64,000 bases of DNA, taken from Impatiens glandulifera (Eukaryota > Streptophyta > Magnoliopsida > Ericales > Balsaminaceae). Made by a program: the position numbers and the translations under genes. Below the pieces are notes generated by a model. It was not told the origin of the DNA. It did no database searches and saw nothing but the letters and a program-made list of their open reading frames with translations. The stretch lies in assembly GCF_907164915.1 (NCBI RefSeq), contig NC_061863.1, forward strand, positions 21,460,710-21,524,709, read 5' to 3'. Positions 46,318 to 55,289 of the stretch are shown here, piece by piece (position 1 is the first letter of the stretch; every line of letters starts with the position of its first letter).

Positions 46318-49300
46318 CATCTTCATCAGCCTGAATTTTCCTTGCAAAGGAATCAGCTTGTTCCAATCGCTCAGCATCAGCTCTGCTCATATTATCATGT
46401 ATCTCTACCATTTGATTTCGAAGAAAGCTTATTCCATCCATGACTTCATTATGGAGTTAATGTTGTTTTCCCTTTCACAGTCGATCAAATCGCTCTGCCG
46501 TCTGAACAAGTTCTTTTCGAATTTGGTGTAAGTCTTTTTGAGGGTATTAATCTCGTATGTGTTCCTCTTCAAGGTTTGCTCCATCTCATTATGAGTTTTA
46601 AGTAGAAAGGAAAATTCCTTCTTGTTTGATTTCTGAGTCTTCATAATCTTCACCATGTTGGATTGCATTTCAGCCACATTCTTCTGAAGATTTCCCATCA
46701 ATGCTGTCATAGACTTTATAAGCTTTGTACCACCAGCAAATGATCCTTCATTTGATGAAATCTCTTGAGAATCTGCTGGAGCGGTCCGAATGGGACTGAG
46801 ATGGGTGTGAACCTGCATGGATTTCTCTGGTCCATCCTTCTCTGAATTACTTTCAGACTTTCTCTCTTCTTCATCACCCAAAATATCTTCACATACCTTG
46901 TGAATCTTATCGGACGAACCGTCTGAATGATGAGGAAGATTAACAACATCATCATGAACATTCGTAGCAATGATATCCGGAAATTGTTGAGGCTTTGGGT
47001 GAATCGGGAATGAAACATTGAGACAGAGGAATCTCTTCTAAAGATGCATCATTTTTATCTTGTTTCTCCTCAGATGAAGAACTCTTCTTTGATTCCTTGT
47101 CATTTGAGAGTTCACCCTCAAATCGAGCTTCATTAGGCTGACTGGCTTCAGCCTCCTTCTCCGGAGATGCCTCAGATTCGAGAACAGGGGACTCCAACGC
47201 TTCTTCTTCTTGTATAACAAGAGTTTGAACAGGTTCCATATTGACTTCTTCTTCTTCAATAATAGGACCGAGTTGAACTGGTTACACAATTTGCTCAATT
47301 CTGGGTTGAGCCATTAGACGTTTTTCTTCAGCTGAAAGACTTCCCAATTCTATAAGGAGAGCATCATCTTGCTCATCTTGCGGAAGAGCAAAATCACGAT
47401 CATCGGACAGATCCATAAGTTCATCTTCATCTGAGGAACTTCCAAAAGGACTAGCCCCGGAGCAATTTGCTCCATGAACGTACCGGAGAACGATAGAAAT
47501 GTAGTCTTGCATGATTTCATCTAGTCTTTCCAGAGCCTTCTCCTCTGCCTTAGCATTCTTCTAAAGATGATTGAAATTGGCTCTTCTGGCTTGAAGGATC
47601 GGAAAAAGAGCTCGACCTCTCAAATTTGCTTCAATCAGCTCCTTTCTCTTAAGAGCTTCATATACTTCTGACGTCTTAGCCCATTTCAGGACTCTCTTTT
47701 TAACGTTGACCAGCTTCAACCATTGACTGTTAATACTTTTTCCCTTAATGACCTCATCATACCTAACAGACATTCTGTTCAAGACCCAAGTATCAAAGAT
47801 CTTGATCTTTTCAGCAGCTTTTACTTTGTCTTGATCCATCAATAGGTTAATAATGCAGGCTCCTTCAAAAATGTCCTCATTTGAATCAGTTGCAATATCC
47901 TTTCCTTTTCCAATAACCTCAACAGGTTTTGGAGTAGGCCTTAGTTTCCTAAATGTTATTCCAGCAGCCTTTCTGGTGGCTAGCATAATCTCGTGAGCAG
48001 AAAGAGATCTATGAAAAATCTCTGGCGTGGCTTTAGACTAGACAATCTTTCCAGTCACTACGAACTCTGTATGAACTGGTTTGGGAATAGGGGCTCTTCG
48101 ACTGGCACATAAAGAGTTTCTTTAGATGCATCACCAGCAGCAAGGGTAAAGACAACACCTTTCTCTAGTTCGCGAAAAACTGTAGCTTCAACCGCTACTA
48201 ATATGGTTTGATGGACAAGAGATGGAATCCTATCAAAATTATCAATGTTTGGACCAACTGGCTCAATAGTTGGCCCGACAGCAGGTTCCTCAACTAGAAC
48301 AGAGACAGATTTATTTTGTTCCAACAGAGGAACATTAAACTTAGGCACTTTGGTCGGAGATTTAGAGGGAATTACCTTAGACGATGCTTTTAGAGACTTA
48401 GACGCCCTGGGCGCATATGATTTTTATCCTCTTGAAATGGAGGACTTAGCGGGTTTTCTTAATTGACTCGTGGCTGGAGATAGGGGAGATATTGGAATAG
48501 CAGCAAGTTCGACGGGACCTTGCTTAATTCTGGAATCGACTAATCAAGAGTCCTTCTTCGAAGAACTTTTGAGACTAGTAGAACTAGCCTCTAATTCATT
48601 GACAGTTCTCGTTCTTTTAGCTCATGTCGACAAGATAGAAGTCGCCGGTTGTTTGGAACGAGTAACAGATCTTCCACCTGTTTGTTGGCTTGATGCTCCA
48701 AATAACGATTCCTTGTTGTTCTTCATTCGGACAAGGGTGTTGGCAACAGTGAAGACATTATACACCCGGGTAGAATTTATAGGCTTAGAATCCCCCATGG
48801 GGACTCCTAAGTGTACCAACAGACGGTTAAGTTGAGCAGCAAAGCTCACACATTCTTTGTTGTCTTGATTAATCGTCGCGCACAGGTTCATGTTTAATGT
48901 TGAGGCCTAGTTAACCTGAATCCTTTAGAGATAGCCGTCATATAGTCAAAACGGTCTTGACTATAGAGATGAAAAGAGTCTGCCTTCCCTTGAAGAGCTT
49001 TAGCAACCACATCATTCAACAAAATAAAGTGAGGTTTAAGAGCCTTCTTACTTCCATTTAATCGGATCTCAGAACCGTCGGTTGAGAAAACCGTCTTCAT
49101 TTCTACAGTGACTTTAGATGGTAGAGATAGGTTGAAAGTATGGCCCTCTAATGGAACTTCGAAGAACTCTGCATAAGACGCTTCGTTGAAAGAAATTTCT
49201 ATGACATTCACCGTTGCAGTAATGGAATCGCCGACAATAGTCGCCGATTTGAAAAACTCTCTGACTTCCTTTCGTGGAAAATGAACGGCCCACCGAGATA

Positions 49301-49426
49301 CTTCCCAAGACCGGAATATTCAAGGGATTTAAAGATGTCGACCACATCTTGCTGATCGAACGTATAGACGGAAGGAAAGTCCACCTGCAAAGTACAATGA
49401 CCGAGTGTGATTCTCTTGTTGCCTAT
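46318..49426 (-). pseudogene. Element B accessory ORF, N-terminal and middle parts, disrupted
   Basis: Reads leftwards. The domain starts near 49,426, where the codon aligned with the expected ATG is ATA, so the start is lost. Motifs: LQVDFPSVY, YSGLGKYLGGPF, then in other frames YAEFFEVPLEG, KKALKPHFILLNDVVAKAL and LLVHLGVPMGD. Later blocks: 47,986-47,561 (PKPVEVIGKGKD, KAAEKIKIFDTW, YEALKRKEL, RGRALFPI) aligned with element A 19,846-20,268; acidic Glu/Ser-rich blocks 47,512-46,952; and a probable coiled coil at 46,881-46,429 (KNVAEMQSNMVKIMKTQKS). Breaks include stops between blocks. It runs into the element C insertion and resumes at 32,511 with an RGG-rich end. Relative to C3 it shares the N-terminal domain but has a different tail. 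Confidence 0.6.
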
Positions 49427-50363
49427 TTTTTGAAAGAATACGAACAGACACACGAAGAACAAGGGTTTTTAGAGAGAAGATGGAAGAAATCTAGGGTTCT
49501 TGAAGGATTTGAGAGAGAAAAAGCTTTTCAATCTCATACAGATTGTCCTTATATAGATTTCAAAGAGTCGCATAGCATAACCGTCACTTTTCCTAGGGGT
49601 ATGGCCCATCAATTAATATTAGACGTCCTTTCCAAAGAGTCATCATTAACTTTAGGGGTATATTAGTCATTTTCTCTTAACATGAAAGACACGTGTCTTC
49701 ATGGTATTCGGAGATGACTATGTTTATGTTTGAGCGGAAAAATTAGATATCACAGCACGTGGGACAGTTGTCCTTGATCAGTCTAATACACACGTAGATA
49801 GACGTTTTTCTTACATCTACAACTATGAGATTTAAGCGTCTATTAGACGCATGAGTCTATTAGACGCAAGTGTCTAATCATGTGTCTTATAGACGTCATA
49901 CGTCTATTAGACGTCGACGTCTAATTACGCATGAACAACACGTATTAGACATGTGTTTGGTTAGACGTGAATATCCAATTGTTCTTGTCTTAAAAACGTC
50001 TAACGTCTATTAGACGTATACGTCTAACCGTGCAGGTTATTAACCAAGACACGTAGACTTAGATGCATAGAGTGTAAGTAAAAATACGTCTAATTACATG
50101 CTTTTTCTCTTAAACGACCTCGTCTAATAGACCGATTAAAGCATTTCTCATTTTGTGCATGTACAAAATGAATAAACAAATGTTTTGAGGTCCTTAAGAC
50201 CAAAAATATTTTTAAAACATAAAAGACTTAGTCCTCTAGAATGGCAAAGGCCATTGTTGATCTCCTAAAATGTATTCTCAGAAGAGTATGCTCTATGCTT
50301 CCTTCCTGCAGCTCTTCTGTATCACCTACACAAGAAAATATTTACAAACTTTGGTACCCACAT
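49427..50363 (-). other. Element B spacer between gag and accessory ORF, pol missing
   Basis: Where 3.3 kb of pol would be expected there is under 1 kb. On the minus strand it begins just after the gag stop with ATGTGGGTACCAAAG, continues for about 230 bp without coding character, then a hairpin-rich stretch at about 50,120-49,790 (GTCTATTAGACG, GTCTAATTAGACG-like palindromes related to those of the LTR), then the accessory leader with a CTATATAAGG box. Confidence 0.65.
49547..49556 (-). promoter_or_regulatory. TATA box upstream of element B accessory ORF
   Basis: CTATATAAGG on the minus strand, about 120-130 bp upstream of the accessory start, with a TC-rich leader (CTTTTTCTCTCTC) after it. 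Identical to the C2 box. Confidence 0.55.
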
Positions 50364-52159
50364 TCAATTGGGTCCTCGATCAATTAGTCCCTTCGGAATC
50401 CATATTTGAGTTATTCTGATAGTTTTCCCATTTTGTGTTGTGATTAAGGCGTATGATTTTGACTTAGTAGATGCCTTCCTGCTAGCCACTTATTCCCTAG
50501 CTTTTTAAGATGATTTTCTTTTAAAAATCCTTGACTTTGAGTCAGGTTTTAGATTGCCAGACTTGTTGACTGCATCTAACTTATTTTCAGCCAGCTAACA
50601 GTCGGCAAAACATAAGTTATTTCATTCTTCAAAGCTACCTCTTCATGAATTCGATCAGATTCAATGTCAGTCATACTCCCTTTGACAAAACTTATTGGCT
50701 TAAGCTTGTCAGTTACTGAGTTTGACTTTTTGTAGGACTGGTTTGAGTCATTGCCATCAAATTCTAAATCGGATCTAGATCCAGTAGGTTTCAACAGACT
50801 AATCTGGTATTTAACAGTTTTTCAGACCTTGTCCAAGCACTAACAACATAGTTTAACCTTTTGTTTTCAAAAGAGAGTGTTTGGATCTGTTCCTTGAGCA
50901 TCTCATTCTCGGATGAGATCTCTACTACTTTCTTTTCAAAAACATTTGATTCTTGAGTTTGAGACAAAACCAGTTGAGATACTTTAGATGAATATTTTAT
51001 TTCATTTAAGGATTCTGCTAGCTTTCTGTACTCTATGATCATGTCATTTAGTACAGCTACCAGTTGTTCCCTTGAAAAATTTTCAGAAGAGAAGTCAAAT
51101 ACCTCAGTTTTTTGAGTTTCTTCTTCTTCTATTGCCATGAAGCAAACAATCTCGTCTTCATCACTGTCGCTTTATGAGAAGTAAGAATCACTATAATTCG
51201 TTTGTTCTTCTCATCCCCTGCCACAAGATCCTTTAGCTCCTTTTCTTCGTCCTTCTTCTTCTCATCATGCTTCGGCTTCCGACATTCCGATTGGTAATGA
51301 CCTAGAATTCCACATTGTAACACTTAACATTATCCTTGGATTTCTTATTGTCATTAGAATTTGAAGAGCTTGAGTTAGACTTGCTCTTCTTCATGAAGTC
51401 GCCAAACTTCTTCACAAAGAGTGACATAGCATCACTGCTAAGCTGCTGGGCAGCTATCTTCACATCGGGAGCAACAGGTGGTTCTTCAGCAGTCACCAAG
51501 GCTTTGGCAATGATGATGGATGAGGGTTGATCTTCTTCAATCCTTGAGTTCAACTCGAACTCATAGGCCTTGAGACCAGCAAACAGATCAAAGAGCGAGA
51601 TCTTGTTGAGGTCTTTGGATTCCCTCATAGCCATCGTCTTTATGTCCCATTCCCTTAGAATAACACGCATGACCTTGATAGCAATTTCCCTGTTGCTATA
51701 GGTTTTGTCGAGAATGGATAGAGTGGAGATAACTAGGCTGAACCTTGTGTCAAACTCGTTCATCGTTTCTCTAGAATGCAATTTGAAACTGTCGAACTGT
51801 TGAGTGGCAACCATGATCTTGTTTTCATTTGTTTGCTCATTGCCCTCACATAGTTGGGTAAGTCTATCCCAGATCTCCTTGGCAGTATCACACTCAATGA
51901 TGTAGTTGAACATACTATCATCAAGAGATCTGTACAGAACGTCTAATACCATGTTGTTGAGGTTGTTTCTCCTCTTGTCTTCACTGGTCCATTCGGATTT
52001 CTCCTTATCGATCTTGATAGGACCATCTGTGATAACACTCCACATGTCGTCATGAAGAGAAGAGAGATGAGCACGAACTCTCTTCTTCCACACGATATAG
52101 TTTTCTCTTAAGAATGTGGGGATTACGGTAACACTGACATCCTTAGTTATGGTCGACAT
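50364..52159 (-). pseudogene. Element B gag, frameshifted
   Basis: ATG at 52,159 (MSTITKDVSV). The first 285 codons are open and align with the A and C gags: [48 protein letters not shown]. The zinc knuckle near 51,300-51,320 is split by a one-nt deletion (KCYN in one frame, CGILGHYQSEC in the next). Later blocks at 51,138-50,791 (a Glu-rich helix, LKEQIQTLSFENKRL) and 50,794-50,576 follow in other frames. Gag closes with QIWIPKGLIDRGPN and TGA at 50,366-50,364, at the same position as the stops in A and C. The structural gene was therefore retained while pol was lost. Confidence 0.7.
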
Positions 52160-52189
52160 TCTTAGTGAAAGCTTGAGAATAGAAAAAGG

Positions 52190-52203
52190 GCTCAGATACC
52201 AAT
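52190..52203 (-). other. Primer-binding site of element B
   Basis: Minus strand ATTGGTATCTGAGC, one base different from the sites of A and C, directly after the LTR end. Confidence 0.8.
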
Positions 52204-53043
52204 TGAAAGGATTAGTGGCACCAATAGAGACAGGGGTCTAGCTATTGATGACAACTTCGTACAAAAACGGTTTGATAGAAATCATGTTAGGGATTTAAAT
52301 CACTTTCTATTCTTCACAAACCCTTGCAAACTCTTGAACGATTCATGTGCGGAAACGTTTGCTTAGGTTTGAAGCAAAGAACCGATGAAGGAGAAGATGA
52401 CATAATGTAAATGACACAAAGAGTTGTTTATGGATGTTCGGAGCAAAACTCTCCTTCGTCACCCCTTCTTCCAACCACCGGAAGGATTCACTATATTTTT
52501 TTTATAATCAAATACAGTTGCACGGCTAGCTCACTGTTGAACAGAACAGACTCTGTTCAACTTACAATATATTGAAGAATATCACTCAGCTAGATAATAT
52601 TTTGATTATATCTCTCTCTTGATATACACACAGTAAAGCAAGAAAGCAATTCGTGAGATTGTAATGTATCAAGTGTCTTGTCGATTGGTAGTTCGGTGAT
52701 TCATCTGTTGTCCTTAAGGATATTTAAATAGAGAGAAGGTACCAACAGTCGAATCTTCTATAATGACATGTGGCGAATACTCATTGGAGAGCCTCCATAG
52801 TACACAGGTACAGCAGACTTTGAGCACCATGATCGTGGCCGTACCAAGCTGGTAGTGAGCCGAATATTCTTCTAGGATAGTCTTGCAAGAAACAAGAAGT
52901 GGGAAGAATATTTGCTTACGTGTAATTAGTTCATTGGTTGCAACTGGTTGTCGTACTGATCTGCACGGAATAGTGGAGCAGGAGTAGCATATAGCTAGTT
53001 GATCGTGGGTAGACGGATGCTAGCTTCAAGCAACTATAGAAGC

Positions 53044-53756
53044 ATGGCATTAGACGTGCTTCAATTAGATTGATAAGTCTAATGAAGTTAGACGCCCCCA
53101 TCTAATAGCAGGATCCATTAGACCACTAGGTCTAATGGAATTATACGACACGTCTAATTATGACGACACGTCTAATTACGGTTCCCTTCAGATTAATCTG
53201 AAGGAGTTAGACTGCACGTCTAACTCTCATCTGTTAGACGACACGTCTAACTACGAATAATTTCAGGCTAATCTGAAGGAGTTAGACTACACGTCTAACT
53301 TTCATCTGTTAGACTATACGTCTAACTACGTTTTCCTTCAGACTAATTTGAAAGAGTTAGACTGCACGTCTAACTCTCATCTATTAGACTGTACGTCTAA
53401 CTACGTATCCTTTCAGACTAATCTGAAGGAGTTAGACTGTACGTCTAACTCTCATCTGTTAGACTGCACGTCTAACCACATCTGTTAGACTGCACATTTA
53501 ACTATGTTTGTTAGACTGCACGTCTAACTATGTATCTATTAAACTGCACGTCTATCTACGCCTGTTAGACTGCACGTCTAACTACGTATATGTTAGACTG
53601 CACGTCTAACTACGTCTCTGTTAGACTACACGTCTAACTACGTATCTGTTAGACTACACGTCTAACTACATCTGTTAGACTGCACGTCTAACTACGTCTT
53701 TGTTAGACTACACGTCTAACTACGTATCTGTTAGACTACACGTCTAACTCAATGCG
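53044..53756 (-). repeat. Hairpin array in element B 5' LTR
   Basis: Same unit as at 31,130-31,856, TTAGAC-loop-GTCTAA, again more than 20 copies. Unit order and number differ between the two LTRs, indicating slippage or conversion after insertion. Confidence 0.85.
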
Positions 53757-53798
53757 TCTAATAGCCAGTAAGTCTAATGAACCTCATTTAGACTTAGT

Positions 53799-53879
53799 TT
53801 AATTTAACACGTTTTTTTTTTTGGGGGGGGGGGGGGGAAACGGTTAAAACCTTTTCATTAAACACGATTAATTTAACAC
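53799..53879 (-). mobile_element. 57-bp LINE 3'-end insertion with 12-bp target duplication
   Basis: TTAATTTAACAC at 53,799-53,810 and again at 53,868-53,879 flank 53,811-53,867. Read on the minus strand the insert is TTTAATGAAAAGG then TTTTAACCGTTT, a C15 run and A11, i.e. a LINE 3' end with tail. The other LTR of B has the empty site near 31,905-31,925. Confidence 0.8.
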
Positions 53880-54007
53880 ATTTTAATGTACCTGCACAAA
53901 TACAGTTAGACGGCTTAGATTTCTTCTTTGAGTTTTATACACATTCATCATCAAAATTCCATTAGTCAGAATACTTTGACCCTTAGTCAAAATAATTTGA
54001 CTCAACA

Positions 54008-54453
54008 AAAGGTAATAATTAATTTTTGTGTTTATTCATAGAGTAAAAATATAAAATAAATTATAAAATATAAATAAATTAGATAAAATTTCAAATATAA
54101 TATAATAATTTGCGTGCCCGTTGGAGATGCCCTAAGTCCCTCGGTCTCGGGTTTAGGAATTCTTGGTCTAGAGTCGAGATTTTTCGGTCTTGGGTTTGGA
54201 ACTCTCTGTCATAGGTTCTAGAACTCTCGGTCCTAGGTTCAGGAATTTCTCGATCCTAGATGAAAATCCTCGGTCGGATATCTCAGTCCTAGCTCAAGAA
54301 CATCAGTCGGACCTCTTGGTCCTAGCTCAAGAAAATCGGTCAGATTTCTCGATCCTAGTGAAATTCTCGGTCCTAGGTCTTGGTCCGGACCGATGATTGT
54401 CAGTCGGGCCTCTCGGACCTCAAGAACACAAAATGTAAATTTTGTAATCTTTA
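54008..54453. other. Flank of B and LINE: AT-rich segment plus CGGTCCTAGGT-type repeats
   Basis: 54,013-54,110 is AT-rich. 54,130-54,420 consists of loose repeats of CTCGGTCCTAGGT/CTCGATCCTAG about every 30-40 bp. A minus-strand poly(A) signal (CTTAAATAAAG, 54,459-54,449) overlaps the LINE target site. It is probably the distal part of the gypsy LTR found right of the LINE. Confidence 0.4.
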
Positions 54454-54470
54454 TTTAAGCTTGGATTCTT
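54454..54470 (-). repeat. LINE target-site duplication, left copy
   Basis: TTTAAGCTTGGATTCTT, identical to 61,250-61,266. Confidence 0.9.
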
Positions 54471-54562
54471 TTTTTTTTGGAAAACGACTTATTATAATTT
54501 TATTTAAAAAATCTCAAAAAAGTAGACATAGTTTCCTCTATCATTCTAACAACCTAGAATAA

Positions 54563-55048
54563 GGATGGCAATTTAAAACCGCCCCGCAAAAACTTAACCG
54601 AATTGTCCCGTTTGGGACGGTTTTTCCCCGAAACCGAACGAGGATGGGGCGGGGATGGTATTTGTGTCCCCCGACTCGCCCCGCCCCGATTTCACCCTGT
54701 TTTCACCCCGATTCTGCCCCGAATACCATAAACATAATTAAATATATTAAATCACTAATATATTTATTTATTTACTATATTTTATAAGAGTATTGAAATT
54801 ATTTCTTTATAATAATATAAATTTTTAATATATTACAATATATATTATATTAAAAAATTGGTTTATACAATTTTATTGTATAATACTTATTTATTTTTTA
54901 AATAAAAATTATTAACGGTGCACCGCGGGATTCCCCGAAACCGAAAAAAACCGAACGGGGCGGGGATGGTATTAAAAAAATCCCCGAAATTAAAACGGTA
55001 CGGGAATGGTAATTGCATTCCCCGTCCCGAACCGCCCCATTGCCATCC
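54563..55048. mobile_element. MITE-like element with GC-rich ends
   Basis: 486 bp bounded by perfect 10-bp inverted repeats GGATGGCAAT/ATTGCCATCC. Both ends are rich in CCCCG/CGGGG (GGGGCGGGGATGGTA and relatives occur at both ends in inverted orientation); the centre is very AT-rich. No open frame. No clear target duplication was seen. It lies in the LINE 3' UTR. Confidence 0.55.
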
Positions 55049-55289
55049 ATGATAAAAATTAGTTTAAAATGAAAGACAAGAAAAGTAAACATCCAAACTT
55101 ACAAGTTTAATGAATTACAATAAAGAAACACAAACACTTAAGTTTTATCTCGTTTTAACCTTTTCAAAACTCATGATTTCTTCGTATGGATCTTCCACTC
55201 ATAGAACAATTCCCATTCTCGTTCTCCTTGAGGAATTCGTCTCCAAGTTCTCATTAATGCCCCACAATAAAAACAATATCGGTCCAAAC

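Larger units (their letters stand above)
30248..54007 (-). mobile_element. Element B: minus-strand SIRE-like element lacking pol, interrupted by element C
   Basis: Two related LTRs (30,248-32,044 and 52,204-54,007) face the same way. Reading leftwards from the right LTR: PBS, gag, a short spacer with hairpins, an accessory ORF, then the insertion of C (32,517-46,312 plus TSD), the rest of the accessory ORF, a polypurine tract and the 3' LTR. There is no protease, integrase, RT or RNase H: only about 0.9 kb separates the gag stop from the accessory start. Flanks are AAAAG (30,243-30,247) and AAAGG (54,008-54,012), a probable 5-bp target duplication with one change. The two LTRs differ at roughly 8-9% in the first 230 bp compared by eye, so B is clearly older than C. 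Confidence 0.8.
52204..54007 (-). repeat. 5' LTR of element B
   Basis: Starts TGTTGAGTC at 54,007 on the minus strand. Carries the conserved stem-loop (52,428-52,468), a TATA-like CTATTTAAA (near 52,729-52,738), the hairpin array and a 57-bp insertion of LINE 3' end (53,811-53,867). Confidence 0.75.
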
